Shown one piece after another: positions 1-12,706 of a stretch of DNA of 64,000 nt. This DNA is from Hemileia vastatrix (Eukaryota; Basidiomycota; Pucciniomycetes; Pucciniales; Zaghouaniaceae). How positions within the stretch are numbered: position 1 is the first letter of the stretch; each line of letters starts with the position of its first letter. The position numbers and the translations under genes are program-made. The notes below the pieces were generated by a model. It made no database searches, had not been told where the DNA came from, and saw nothing but the letters and a program-made list of their open reading frames with translations. The stretch is from assembly GCA_030280995.1 (NCBI GenBank), contig JASXTE010000017.1, positions 26,833,998 to 26,897,997 on the forward strand, given 5' to 3'.

Positions 1-2098
1 CACTTCCAGATAAATTTTTCCAGCACCAAAACCATAATCCAACTTGTGAGGAATAATATCTTCACCTACCACCTTTTTCAACTTCAGAAAAGCCTCTTCA
101 CAATCCTCAGTTCATTTTCAGTTTACATATTTTCTGGTCAGATTCCTTAAAGGTGAAGCCAACAAAGAAATATCCTTAATAAAAATCCTGACATACCCAC
201 ACACTCCCAAACATCAACTGACCTCACTAGTATTTTTAGGTCTTGGCCATGACTTGTTTTTATTAATCTTCTTCTTTTCCATAATACTTCCTTTACACAC
301 CACATGACCCAGAATTTACAAAGCAGGAACACAAAAGCAAAGTTTTGACCCAGATATGGTCAAAACATCCTCTTCAATTGTAAACAACACTCTTTCTAGA
401 GTTATTTCATATTCCAAAACAAAACTCCTTATACCAAGATTTTCTTTCAACACCTCATTACCATAATCAGTGGATGTTCCTTTAATTCCACCATCATCAA
501 AAAAAATTCCAGCATTGAGTGGAAAAATCATCCTACAAAATACAAGACATTTGTGCTTAATAAACTGCCATTGACTTTGTTGCCCCTTAAAGCAACCTTG
601 TGAGCTGAAAAATTCCCAAAGGAGTCTCAAAGGTTGTGAGAGGCCTTGAATCTGTATGAAGCTCCCCCTCATCATAACCATCCATAATATCACCCAAACC
701 ATAACACATTGTTCCAGCAAAAGCTTCAGAAAAATCCTCTACACTAGGTGACTTACCAGCATATTTGATAGTGACTCTATTCAAAGCTCTAAGATCATGA
801 ACCACTTTTAACTTCACATTTTTCTTCTTCACACAGAAAAAATGACTTGAATAAATGGATTTCAACTGTTCATATAACCGAGTCCTGACCCTTTCCCTGA
901 AAATCTCTACAAAACAATATCTGATAGAAGTCAGAATTAGAATAGGTTTGATTTTCCAAGGTTCATGAAAAACCAAAGGAATCAAGTAGGGCTCCCCATA
1001 AGAGTGTTTCAACACCCCCCTTTCATCCTCTACAGATGCCACAGCCAACTCTCTCAGCACAATAAAATGCAACAACTTCTTTTCCTCTTCAGAAATCAAC
1101 CCATCACGACCGAAATTAACAACTTTCAACCTTTTCACAGTCACTCTAGCAGTTTCCACAAAATCAGGATGACTCATCATCAGAGGAGTACAGTATGGAT
1201 CCTTTGAAAACAGAGGTCTCTTCAAAGGAGGATTCAAACCTACGGGAATAGGCTCATTGACAGGCTTAATCTTCTGAGCTACCTTCTTATATTTTTCCGC
1301 TCCACCTTCAATTTGAAGAATCTTCAGGAATTCTTCTTTACCATACCTAGAGCAAAATCAAGGGTTTCCCCATTTCTCACACTTGTGGCCAAGGTAATGT
1401 TTCTTAAAGGTGAAGAAGAAACCCTAGTGGTGCACAATTTGGAGGACTTACTTTTGAACCCCAATATCACCACTTCAAAGGTTTTTCCTTGCATCTGCAT
1501 CATCATCTTCACTAAAATCTTACAAATATTCACATCTTTAATCAACCACAGAATCAAATCCTCTATACTTGTGCTGTTTAACCACATTCTGGAGGTCCAA
1601 ACTTTAATCTTTCTGATCTTCACAAAAATTCATTTTATTTTCTTTCTTCTTTTTCTTCAGATTTTTTTGTTGATTATATTTAATTATCTTGAATTTTTTT
1701 TCTAATTTTCTTGAGTTTTCTTCTGACCTGCATAAATAACTGGCCAAGGTAGTATTTTTGAAAGGTGTAGAAGAAACCCTAGTGGTGCGAAATTGGGAGT
1801 ACTTAATTTTAAGCCCCGATCTCACCGCTGAAAAGCTACTCCTCATATCTTTCAATAAAGATAGCTAACTAATCTTCTTTCTTGAACTTGAATAAAAAAT
1901 AATTGAAAATTTTGAGAGAGGACAGAGACTTGATAAAAAACTTGAAGAATAATTTCTGAGAAGAGAAACATTAAAAAGAGAAAGTTGAAAATTCACTTGG
2001 TGTATCTCTAAGGGAGCTGACCTACTACAACCTAATATTTCCTCATCTTGGGGAGAGGTTGAAGCACTAGGGTGATAAGCCCTCATCACTCTGAAAAG
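1..2098 (-). pseudogene. Element A pol remnant (linker, RT, start of RNase H)
   Basis: Frames in this stretch give the N-terminal pol linker (about 2098-1260), then reverse transcriptase (about 1240-330) with the block LTTFETPLG and an FFDDGG active-site motif near 510, equivalent to FIDDGG in the better copies. The window start cuts it in the RNase H segment (DYG...K.YL). Frame changes near 590-720 and 1240-1320 and many substitutions break the frame. The slippery T run that precedes pol in the other copies is shortened here to four T (complement 2094-2097). No functional product is expected. Confidence 0.85.
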
Positions 2099-4482
2099 AC
2101 AGACTCCCCCTAGAGCCTGAGCTGCACTCCAAGAAACCAGAGGCAGCACCCACTTCTCTTCTCCTACAACAGTCCATGCACTGGCACATTGAAGACAAAT
2201 AAGGCCTGGTCTCCCAACCCTCCTCTCCAGGGGATGTTAACCTCATGTGAAGCCTCCTTTATCTTCACCAGTCAACTCCAAACTTATTTCCACATTGAAT
2301 TGATATCCAATTCTTGCTTGAAAATCTATGAAGAATGGCCCACCCAAAACCACTTTCATTGCCCCCTTGGCAATGTAAAAATGAACCTTCCCTGAGGCTC
2401 CACCAATGTCTAACTTAACAAATTCAGATTTTCCCTTTAATTCAGTGAAATGGCCACCAATCCCACTTAAATTTCCACCAATACCAGTCTTGATGGGGAG
2501 GCCCAAATGAGAAGTCTCATACAAAAAAATCAGGTTAATCTGAGAACCTGAATCCAACAATGTCTTAGCCTTCCTACCATTCAGGGTGACATTGAAATAA
2601 CCCATAGGAGCAGAAAAATGAGTTTCCAGCCCCTCAAAAAACCTTTAAGCAGAATCACAAATATATTCCACCTCCACAGATGAAGCCCTTCTCCTGGTCA
2701 ACAAATTTTTTTGTCTTTCATTCAACCCAGGACTGATAGAATATAACTCCACATAATTAGCAAAAACCAGACCCTGATTCATCCTATCCAACACAGAGTC
2801 CAAAAAAAATAGCTTTACCAGAAATAACTGGCCACTCAAAGTGAGCCCTTGGCTTCACCGCCTTAGTCCTAGAAGATTCTTGAGGACCAGAACCACCAAA
2901 AGATTTACCTTCAACAGGAATTAAAACAGATCCCTCACCAGACCCTCTAACTCCAGCAGGATTTGGAAATGAAGCCAAAGTGACATCCTTCTCAGAGTCA
3001 GAATCAACATCCATAGGCATTGGCTCACCATTCATGTTTAATGCTCCAAAACTAGGGGGGCCCATATCAGATATACCCTTCTGCATTTTATACAGCTCCT
3101 CTTTGCTGTACTTCTTCCTAGCTGCACTCAGATTAGGATCCACTTTTGAAGCCTTAGGATTTGGTTGGTCCTGAGAACTGCTTTTAGGCTTTCTAACCTT
3201 TCCTGCTTCCACATCATACACACAAGCCAAGCATTCTCCACTTGACTATCCACCACAAGAGTACAACTCTAAAACTCTTAAAAAAGATTTGAATGAGACT
3301 CTTTTAGCCTCCTAAACTTTTCCCTTGCCACCATCTCCAGCTTTACCAGAAGAGAAAGCCTCATTAAGCAACTCTTCAAGTCTTGGCCATCTTGAGTTGA
3401 CATAATGTCTCCTCCTCACCAAGTACACTGGAGGCTGACCATAATTAGGATTAGAAAGATAACCATATGGCAACTTAAAAATTTTCCCATTAAATTCCAC
3501 CATCCCTTCAAAAACATCTCTATTCAGTGCCCAAAAATCATTGGACTTGTTTCCCTTCCCACTACAGTAAGAGCAGACCCAAGGATCACTTCTACCAGCC
3601 TTCCTTTCAAAAATCCTAGACTGAGAAGGAGCCTTATTGGCCTTCTGAGCCTCCTGAAAAAAATATGTAGCTGTTTTGTCAAATAAGCCCACTACTCCAC
3701 TACTGAATCAACCTCTTTAGGCTTCTCAGGAGCCTTCACCTATTTCATACTCTCCTTCTTCCTTTAATCCTCCACATCTCCAGAAAAGGATTCATTGAAC
3801 TTGCTAAAATACTTGGTGCTAGCTTCTTGGAAAGAATCCAGTTCCAATAGTTTGAGATGATCCTCCACAAACTCCTTCACCACAGAAAGAAAAGGCAACT
3901 TCTGATTCACATTAAGAAGAACCTTCATTTTGTCCTTCCTTTCCAAATTCTTCAACACATCAATTCTGACCTCTCTTGAGAGAGAAGACCAAAAAATTTC
4001 CCTTACAGAATCAGTGCTTTCCATCTCCTGCATATCCACTAAGTGATCCACCACTGGCTCTAACTGAGCCACAAACTTCCTATAGGAGTGAAGATTATCT
4101 ACCCCACCATAAGATTGCCATTCACTTGCAATTATGTTGAGATCCAAAAAAGAGTACCTGGATCCCCACCTGTCTGTCATCTAAAGACACAACTTTTCTA
4201 ATCCTTCCTCCTATAGCCCTCCATAGCAGAAACCTCCTTCAACAGAGCCCTGTCACCAATATAGAAGATAACTTGCTTCACCATGTCCAAGTGAGAAACA
4301 CCATCCACATTCCCAGAAGCTTCAAACAGCTCCAGAAAAAACTTCACATCTTCCCCCATAAAAATAAGCCCCTTCCAGGACTTGATCCTGAAAGAGGGTC
4401 TAACAGAAACAGGAGGATTAAAATCCTCAGCAGCACAAGAAGTGCCACTACCAACACTAGAGAAGGTGGGTCCAGAAGCCAT
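2088..4482 (-). pseudogene. Element A gag-protease remnant
   Basis: The start at 4482 gives MASGPTFSSVGSG, matching the gag start of E and H (MASGSS). Pieces in different frames cover gag (4482-3700), the zinc-knuckle region (about 3570-3540, where CSYC is kept but the remaining Cys is lost, reading CSYCSGKGNKSNDF), the acidic linker with the conserved MQKG.SDMGPPSFGAL block (about 3100), and a retropepsin-like segment (2605-2243) reading TLLDSGSQINLI and VLGGPFFIDF. The DSG active-site triplet survives, but the gene is interrupted by at least four frame breaks. Confidence 0.85.
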
Positions 4483-4589
4483 GGTCCAATAGATTTTGGA
4501 TTCCCAATTTCCTACCAAAGAAGAGAGACCAACAGTAACAGAAAATCCAAAAAGCTAACAAATCATCACCACACATTGGGCAAAAGAAG

Positions 4590-6059
4590 TGTAGACAATC
4601 CTATAGTACCAGCTATAGGCCTTGACCAAGGGATTTGGAGACAAACCAGAGAGAAAATCTTCTGTCCCATTGAGAAATACCAAGTGAGATTAATTTGCTA
4701 CAGCCATTTGGAGACTTTTACAATAACCCTTACAAAACAATTCTTGACTGCTTAAAAAGTCAAGACAGTTGCCTAGATGACTACAAACCAAAGAAAACCT
4801 GAAATTCAGAAAGATACACACCAGAAAACCAAAACACTGTACACTTGGTGCACAGAAAACAGAAATAATATTTGACACAGGTTGCAAAGCTACACCAGAG
4901 AAACCAATTGCCAAAGTTAAGTCAAATGAAGAAGTCACCTTGCAACAAAAACAGCCAATTGTGGCCAAAAAACAGTGAAAACTGAGTGAGAAACAGTTAT
5001 CTAATTAACAGATGGTTGTATGATAATTAAAGTTGTCCCAAACAGTCTTATTCAGTATGTACACAAAGACCCCCATCTAAAAATCTATGCTACAGCAACT
5101 AATTTGGCGCTTCTGCAAGTCAAATTGCATAAAAAACACTCTAGAAGCACTCCCCAGCACACTAAAACTGAGGTGGCCAGGCCCCCTGAATCCAGAAAAC
5201 CACTAGAAACAACTAAAAAACCAGAAAACAACAGAAAACACCCTAAACCTTAAAATATGCTAAAAAATCAAAAGGAAATAAAAAATAGAAAAAAAACAGG
5301 GATATCTAATGGTACTAAGCACTTAAATCTAAGACTTAATTTTAGCCCAAAAAAGCAAAAATCAAAATTAACAATTATAGTAAAAAATGAAAAGTGTCCA
5401 AAAGAGCCCTTAAACCTTAGAATATAAAAAAATCATGAAAAAATATATAGATAAAAACTAGGGCTATCCAGTGATAATAGCCTCATCTAACCCTAATGTA
5501 GCCAAAGGCCCCCATCAAAAAATCTATGCTACAGCAACTAATTTGGCGCTTCTGCAAGCCAAATTGCATAAAAAACACTCTAGAAGCACTCCCCAGCACA
5601 CTAAAACTGAGGTGGCCAGGCCCCCTGAAACCAGAAAACCACTAGAAACAACTAAAAAACCAGAAAACAACAAAAAACACCCTAAACCTTAAGATATGCT
5701 AAAAAATCAAATGAAATGAAAAATAGAGAAAAAACAGGGCTATCTAATGTTACTAAGAGCTTAAATATAAGAATTAAGGTTAGCCCAAAAAATGCAAAAA
5801 TCAAAATTAAACAGTTGTACTAAAAAATGAAAAGTGACCAAAAGAGCCCTTAAAACTTAGAATATAAAAAAAATAATCAAAACATAAAATATAGAGAAAA
5901 TTAAGGGCTATCCAATCATAGTAGTCTCATACCTGTGGCTTCAATATTCAGCTTTTGAATCTAGAAAAACACCATAAACAGAAATTAATGCCATTTAAGA
6001 CGTCACCAAACCATACCAAACTACACAACAAAGTCCCCAGCCAATGTTGGATGACCACA
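4590..6059 (-). repeat. 5' LTR of element A, enlarged by tandem duplication
   Basis: On the minus strand it begins TGTGGTCATCCAAC and ends GATTGTCTACA, the same ends as LTRs of E and H. At about 1470 bp it is some 400 bp longer than the related LTRs because 5064-5502 is repeated at 5503 to about 5935 with a period of 439 bp. The degenerate PBS follows (complement of about 4570-4585). Confidence 0.85.
5064..5935. repeat. 439-bp tandem duplication inside the LTR of A
   Basis: Two imperfect copies: one begins at the AAAGACCCCCATC near 5065, the other at AAAGGCCCCCATC near 5504. Both run through ATTTGGCGCTTCTGC to a closing GGCTATCCA(G/A)T. Related LTRs (C, D, E, H) hold one copy only. Confidence 0.85.
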
Positions 6060-6319
6060 CCGCAATCCACTGTACATCAGACCCCTGTTCCACAAACCTC
6101 ACATTATCCTGAACTCTGGCTCAAATTTATAAATTTATCATCACTGTCAGTTTTTTTGTTTCATATGTTCTATCATCAAATTATCAAGCTCATGTTTTTA
6201 TTCTTTTTTCTATTTCAGTTTTTCTTATCTCACTAAATATTTTTTAAGATTTCACTTTCTTATCCATCAAATTTTACCATGCATTAATACTTTTTTTCTC
6301 TCCATAGTATAATTCCACT
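6060..6319. other. Unassigned spacer between LTR of A and Myb/SANT-like pseudogene
   Basis: AT-rich sequence with pyrimidine runs. I see no gene, RNA or repeat in it; it may be the promoter side of the pseudogene. Confidence 0.5.
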
Positions 6320-8580
6320 ATGCCTTGCCCAAAAACCATTGCTCAAAAGTATACTCCACTAACCAAGACTGACCTTAAGATTGTGATCAATTAGTTGCAA
6401 ACCAAATCAAATTTTGATGCCTGCTTTGGCTGTTACAAGTCTACACGAGTGGGATGCGCACCTGCCTCAAAAATAAGTGGGTATCAGAAAGTGTAAATTG
6501 AACTAAAAAATAAAACAAAAGGTAAAATGGACGTAATGACCAAGCAAATGAGGGAGTGATTCAAAAATTATCATTCAAAATTTAAGAAAGTTACAATGGA
6601 TTCTTCTTCTACTGGCTTTAAAGTATCAGAAGAAGATTTCAAAAATAGAATCACCTCAATCACTGAAAAACCTAATTCAATGTGCCCACTCTATCAAAAG
6701 ATGGATGAAATCTTTGGGAAAAGAGCTGATGTAAATCCTCTACACACTGAGGATTCTCAACTACTGGGTTCTGATATTAACCATTATTTAGACATTCCAA
6801 TTGATTGAATACTCAATACACAAGATTTAGAGGATGCTCCCAACAATTCTGACCATTATCAAGATGATCCAGTTGTTGTTAGTATAAATGGCTTGTATCA
6901 AAAACCTCCCTCCAACATTTAATATAATTTTTTTTCAACCTAATAACATCTATACCAATAATGAACCAGACCTCATCTGTAGTGCAGCAAGATACTTTTA
7001 AAGAATATTTGGATGTTTAGAGTAGTGTAGACAATGTGGTAATCCAAAATCGGCTGTGGTATTTGTTGTGAAGCTTGGTACAGTTTGGTGATCTCTTAAA
7101 TAGAATTGATTTCTGTTTATGGTGTTTTTCTAGATTAATGGGCTGAATATTGGAGCTACAGGGACAAGGCCATTATTATTGGATATCCCTGGTTTTTTTC
7201 TATATTTTATGTTTTAATGATATTTTTATATTTTAAGTTTTAAGGGCTCTTTTGGTCACATTTCATTTTTTACTATAACTGTTTAATTTTGATTTCTGAG
7301 TTTTCTGGGCTAACCTTAGGTATTAGGGTTAGCTTTTTAGTACCATTAGACATCCCTCATTTTTATCTATGTTTTATTTTTTGATGATTTTTTGTATATT
7401 TTAAGTTTTAAGGTGTTTTCTGTTTTTTTCTGGTTTTTAAGTGGTTTTTAGTGGCTTTCTAGCTTCAGAGGGTCTGGCTGCCTCTACCTAAGCATTCTTG
7501 GGAGCACTTCTAGAGGGCTCTTACGCAATTTGGCTAACAGAATCGCCAAATTAGTTGCTGTAACATAGGTTTTTAGATGGGATCTTTGTATACATACTAA
7601 ATAAGACTGTTTAGGCCAACTTCAATTATCATAAAACCATCTGGCAATCAGATAACTGTTTACCACTCAGTTTTCACTTGTTTTTGGCCACAATGGGCTG
7701 GTCTGTTGCAAGGTTATTTCTTCATTTAACTCCACATTGGAAACTGTTTTTTCTGGTGTAGCTTTGCAATCTGCATCAAGTATTATTGCTGTTTTCTGTG
7801 CAACAAGTGAACAGTGTTTTGGTTTTCTGGTGTGTATCTTTCTGCATTTCAGTTTTTATTTTGTTTGTAGTCTTCTAGGCTACTTTCTTGACTTATTGAG
7901 CAGTCAAGAAGTGTGTTGGGAGTGGTATTGTAACAGTCTTCAGTTTGCTGTAGCAAATTAATCTCACCTGGTATTTCTAAGAGGGACAGGGAATTTTCTC
8001 TCTGGTTTGTCTCCAACTCCCTCAGTCAAGGCTTATAGCTAGTACTATAGGATTGTCTACAATGATGAGAAAGCTAAAGCCTAAAACAGACTTAAAAGAA
8101 GAGCTTTGAAATATTTCACAAATAATCAATCAAGTTCAAAAATTGTCTTATTCACTTATGGAGAGATTGTGAACAAATGTGAAGAAGGTAAGGCTTATTT
8201 GACTTGTTCCATTTCTATATGATTATTGCTTTTGAAATTCTTTTAATTTTTAAGTAAAACTTGTTGCCTCAAAAAAAATGGCCTAGATAGAAATTTTGAA
8301 AATGGAGTCTCAAGAGAAGACTGCAAGCCAAGGATTTGACCTGGAAGAAAAAAAACTCTTGCACCTCCTCAAAAAGGATGAAAATCCTTTAGAATTTGAA
8401 AAAGATTGTTTGAAGATGGAGATAGAGAGCTCAAAGATTTAAAGGGAAGAAAATCATACACTCCAAAATCAAAGCTTCAGTTGGAAAGAGAAAAATTACA
8501 GTTCCAACATGAGAAATTAAATCAAAAAACAAAAAGAGAATTACAACCTGCAGACAAAACTTGATGTTAGTATGTCTGAG
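6320..8580 (+). pseudogene. Broken Myb/SANT-like DNA-binding protein gene, split by solo LTR C
   Basis: One frame runs from the ATG at 6320 to the TAA at 6920-6922 and is broken only by in-frame TAG (6392), TAA (6494), TGA (6557) and TGA (6806). Its translation has the order seen in fungal Myb/SANT-like proteins associated with PIF/Harbinger transposons: an N-terminal LT..DLK block, a middle segment, then MCPLYQKMDEIFGKRADVNPL. Right of the LTR, 8090-8580 reads like the usual charged coiled-coil C-terminus (LEREKLQFQHEKL) and holds a plausible GT-AG intron beginning at GTAAGG near 8190. All four stops can come from CAG, CAA or CGA by a single C-to-T change. The family assignment rests on remembered patterns, so it is moderate. 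Confidence 0.55.
7035..8061 (+). mobile_element. Solo LTR C (E/H family, old)
   Basis: Starts TGTGGTAATCC and ends GATTGTCTACA. The inside aligns with the LTRs of D, E and H: AAGACAG-like and GGCAACT segments, GTTTTCACT, and the closing CTATAGCTAGTACTATAGGATT. No internal region follows, and Myb/SANT-like pseudogene sequence lies on both sides, so it is a solo LTR. ACAA occurs just before it (7031-7034) and at 8059-8062, which would be the target duplication if the LTR ends at ...ATTGTCT. Confidence 0.85.
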
Positions 8581-8738
8581 TGCAGGCAAATCAAAAGATA
8601 AAATTAAACAGTTGCTTGATTTATTTAATTTTTTATATGCTAACTTTACAAAGGTCTTGATTTTAAATTTTTTTCAAAAAAAATGAAAATCTCTTAGAAT
8701 ATTTCTTGGAAAATTTCAGGCTGAGTTCAAGTACACAG
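8581..8738. other. Unassigned AT-rich spacer
   Basis: Sequence between the pseudogene end and the LTR of element B. No feature recognised. Confidence 0.4.
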
Positions 8739-9839
8739 ATTTTGTAGAAAGACTCTTACAGTCACCATGCTTTAAGCAGAATCCAAGGGAGTTGGATAAA
8801 AAGAAAAAAAACCCTGTCCCTTTAAGTTAATAAAGAGTTCACAATTCACTAAGCTTAAACCTATTCTTGATATAAAATTACCTATAAATTAATTTGATAT
8901 TAACGGAATCAAGATGTAGAATCTGTGTTCTTTGAAATAAGAGAAAGAAATACAACAGTGAAGCTGTATTCAGAAAAGTTATTTAAATGATTGAATATTA
9001 TGTTTTTAATAAGCTTTTATTTTTAATTGGAAATAGTTTCTAAATTCAAGTAACTCAAATTGAGACCTTTATAGTGGTACCCTATCTGTATATATTAATG
9101 AGTTGTTGAGTGAATTATCTAATATGTTATGTAAAAGTGTTATATTTATAAGGTTATTACGATTTATAATTTGTTATGTAAAATAATAATGATTGTTGTT
9201 AATATAAAATGTTGTATGATTATTTTTAATGGTTGAAATGTCTGTATGATGTCTCTATTTTGAGTCTACAAAGCTTTATATTCATAGTATGATCATGTGT
9301 CATATTTTCCCTTCCCGGAGCATCCCAGAGCTCATCTGGAGCAATCCAGAGCTTGTACAGACATCCAGGCTCAGTTAGAACCTCCAAATACCAATAAAAA
9401 TCCAAAAATAAATAAATATGATAGAGCTAATTCTCCTTTGAAATCCCAACTAACTTTTGTAGTCTGTGCAGTACTATTCATCTAATAGAAAATCATCAAA
9501 GTTAAGTAAATCATGAAAAATCAAAAATAATCAAAGATATTCAATAAAATTATTAAAAATAGAAGAAAAATAGTAAAAATTCCTCAAAAATTCCTAAATG
9601 TTCTTTAGTCTCCTAAATTTTATTTCCACACAATTTTAGATCTATACTTAAATTTTCTGACTGTTAATTAATTGTTTGATCTTGACTTGTATAATTAAAG
9701 CTTTTATACCATTTTAAATACTCATTCCTACAAATAGAAATCATTATAAAATTAGATTATCTTTTTCAATCTCAATTATCAACTCCAATAAGACCTCTTT
9801 TAATAAACCTAGTGCCATACTAAACATTATGCTTCCACA
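8739..9839 (-). repeat. LTR of element B
   Basis: Aligns with the LTRs of F and G: GACTCTTACAGTCACCATGC at 8750 against ACTCTTACAGTCGCCTTGC, the GGAGCATCCCAGAGCTCATC segment at 9318 against the CCAGAGCTCTTCCAGAG segment, and the closing CCATACTAAAC...CCACA. The 11-bp minisatellite present in F and G is reduced to a few unrecognisable units (9330-9380). Confidence 0.75.
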
Positions 9840-10699
9840 TCCTCCCTCTGATGAAGAATTTCCCCATTCTTAAAATTTTGCATATTTTTTCAATCACATA
9901 TTCATCTTTTAATGCAAAGCTTTGATAATGATGTAGAAAGATTTCAAAGATATTATTTATTTTGATTGCCTCCTTTTATTTTAAAATTTAAATATAAATC
10001 TATAGGTTCTGATAAATATTTTTGTCTGGTTGATTTAATTCTTTTTGATTGTCTTTAAAATGGAATATTTGAAATAAACTTTTAATAAACTGTAGTTGCC
10101 TTGTGATGATTCCAATACTTAGGGAAAGGATTTAATCCCTTAAGACTCTCCTCTACCAGTCTCTACTATCTTTCACAGCATGTGAGAGTGGGCCTCTCTA
10201 ATGAGCTGAATACTTTTGATTCCATTTGCATAGTGCTTCCCCCTGAGCCAAGTATTTTGATTCCATTCTTGCAATCAAGTCCTCCAAGCTTTGCCTAAAT
10301 ATTCTACCAAAGAGAACCACTAAATTCCAAATCCTATCCATCTTCTTTGATTCAAAATTACAACATTCATCAATTTCCAACCCTTTAAATCAATCCTAAA
10401 GTTTATCAGAAATTATATTTTTACCAGACTTTCTTGGCACTGTTATTTTCAGCTTTTAAACAATCTCCATCAATAGCTCTTAAAATCCACATCCTTCTTT
10501 AATCCCAAAAAATATCCATTTAACGACATCTTAATTCCTTAAAGTTAGTTGCACTGTTTCCATTAATGACTGAGTTGTCCAAATGAGTCAGTACCAGTTT
10601 GAGTACTTATGAAACAGTGATAAATTAAAAATGACTGAATTGAATATCCAACTAGATTGAAATTCCCTCATAAAATACTTAAAAACTAAACTTTTAATT

Positions 10700-11110
10700 G
10701 ATTTCCAGTTTAAAGTCTTGGTGGACTACCCTTTTACAAAATCCACATAAATTTTCCATATTATGATTGATTTTCCATTTTAAAGTCTTGGTGGACCAAA
10801 GACAAAGTAATTGTCCAGTTTAAGATCATGGAAAACCAATGATTTTCATTTTGCTAGTTTAAGGTCACGGAGGACCCAATCCCTATATTTCATTCCAGTT
10901 CTAGGTCATGGTGGGGCCAAAAATTTGATTGATTCCAAAATATTTGTAAGTATTCTGTTTAAAGTCTTGAAGGACTAACAGATCCCATAGAAAACATAAA
11001 AATCTTAATTGATTTTCAGTTTTAAGTATTGAATAAATAACAGATCCAAAAGCGTAAATCCCAAGTCTTGAAAAATTCCTGAAAATTAGCCAGTTTAAAG
11101 CACAGGGTGA
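10700..11110 (-). repeat. Degenerate TTAAACTGG-hairpin array in element B
   Basis: Plus-strand copies such as CAGTTTAAAGTCTTGGTGGAC (near 10708) and TAGTTTAAGGTCACGGAGGACC (near 10856) recur every 40-70 bp. On the element strand each is a GTC/GAC or GGTC/GACC stem around a six-base loop followed by TTAAACT. Confidence 0.7.
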
Positions 11111-11120
11111 AAGAAAAGAC

Positions 11121-12706
11121 TACTGGGAGGCAAGTTGTTTTTAAGAAATCATAGATTAATCTATAAAGTAACCTGCAAGGAACCACATTTTTAGTATTTG
11201 AGCTTTGTACAGGTAAAAGTTCCAAAAGTGATTTGGAATAGTTTGGAAATCTAATTAAACAGTAACTCAGATAACAGAGATTTAAAATGGTAAGAACTTT
11301 TCAATACCCAAATTCCTCATTTAACTAAAAACCTTGTAAAATTTTAAATAGAATTTTTCCTAATTCCACAGGTGTGACTTATTTCTTGTTTGAATGGATA
11401 ATCTGATTTAGAAAACAAATTTACATTTAATAATCCTCCTCCCCCATATCATTTTACATCATAAGCTACTCTGCTTTTAATCTTTGAATATTGATAGATA
11501 CTTATTGGAAGAATAAATTTGAATAAAAATATCAAAATGGTAAAGCGTCATTAATGCATATAGCTTTATCAGTAGAAATGTTCTTAATTTTCTTAAAGAA
11601 GAAGAACAGATTTAATTAAAAGTCAGGTTGATTTTTAAAACCTGATGCAGCTAAAAATCAGTGCTGCAATTTGTGAGGAATATTAAATTTACCAGATAAT
11701 TGTATGAATGTATTTTATAATTTCAATTAACCCTTACAACATCAAAAGATGGTCTAGGTTCTATATTTTTTATATTATTGAAGCTAGTAGAAATGTGCAT
11801 AGAGAAGTGTGTTTTCACTAATCCATGAAATTTTTTAATATTTGGGACTAATTGATTCAATATTCAATAAAAAATATGTCTATAAGTTGCAAATCCATTG
11901 AAATTAAAAAAGGTTCTGAAAATTTGAAATTTCAAAGGAAAGAAATCCCCCCATATTTATAACACCAATCAATTTTACATTGCTGAAGAACAAAGTCAGG
12001 TAAGTTTTTTTGAAGTATTTTTCACATACATGTAATTTTTTTTTAATGAATAACATATTTGGGATGAAATTTTCTGTATCTATAAAAATATTTATCTAAA
12101 ATAAGCTATATCACATGATAGAAAGTGTCCCCCCAGCTGAACTTCTATACTTCAGGAAATAATATGGACCTTCTAGCAGGTGCCAATTTTTTTCACATAA
12201 TAAAAACTAAGTGTAAATAATATATCAAAAGCAAATAATATTTAAAAATTTGAATACATTTTCATATCTGAAATTTATATGTCAATGTATTTTTTCAGGA
12301 TAAAATAAAATTTCATCCACAATTAACATGAAAAAATGTTCTTCCAGAGGTGAAATTGAAGGTGCTACTTTATTCAGCCTGAATAATTACAAACCCTTAT
12401 TAAAAATATTTTCAAAAAAATTTGGTTTACTTTCAACACCACAGTATTAAGATTTTACATTATCTAATAAACTTCATTTATCACATGTAAATTGGAAAGA
12501 TTTTTGTCCATGATGTACCAGAAGTTGAACACTTAAAATTAATATTATTGAATGTAATGATTTAAATACTAATAGATTTAAATAAAATTATCAATTTTTT
12601 TAAATTCTCAAATTTATTTTTTCCAGTTTTTTGACATCCCAGAAATATATTTTTATGAAATATATCATGTTACCCTATTACAAAGTAACCATAAATAATC
12701 AAAGGT
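11121..12706. other. Unassigned AT-rich stretch
   Basis: About 1.6 kb without a convincing reading frame, LTR or known motif. It could be the decayed remainder of element B or host intergenic DNA. Confidence 0.5.

Larger units (their letters stand above)
1..6059 (-). mobile_element. Element A: decayed Ty3/gypsy retrotransposon (E/H family), 3' end outside window
   Basis: Read on the minus strand, this stretch gives 5' LTR (6059-4590), gag, protease, and pol up to RNase H, where the window begins. Each block aligns by eye with elements D, E and H. It is heavily decayed: gag-PR and pol are split by many stops and frameshifts, and CpG is scarce. The LTR begins TGTGGTCATCC on the minus strand. 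The base run next to its outer end (6060-6063, CCGC) is the expected target duplication, but the partner copy lies outside the window. Confidence 0.9.
8739..11120 (-). mobile_element. Element B: decayed 3' end of an F/G-family retrotransposon
   Basis: Same order as the left end of F and G: LTR (8739-9839), PPT complement (9840-9852), the fragment GCAAAGCTTTGATAATGATG (near 9911), the paired block with GAGC(T/C)GAATACT...TGATTCC (10200-10270), and degenerate copies of the TTAAACTGG hairpin motif (about 10700-11110). Further right the similarity stops, and no coding part is left. The bases are strongly decayed and almost CpG-free. Confidence 0.75.

Noticed and set aside
7737..7961. Frames with FSGVALQSAS-like translation in LTRs (7737, 13382, 20183, 57522, and the reverse at 4690)
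   Set aside because: They recur at the same LTR position in all E/H LTRs but shift frame and stop between copies, so they follow LTR sequence similarity and are not a protein.
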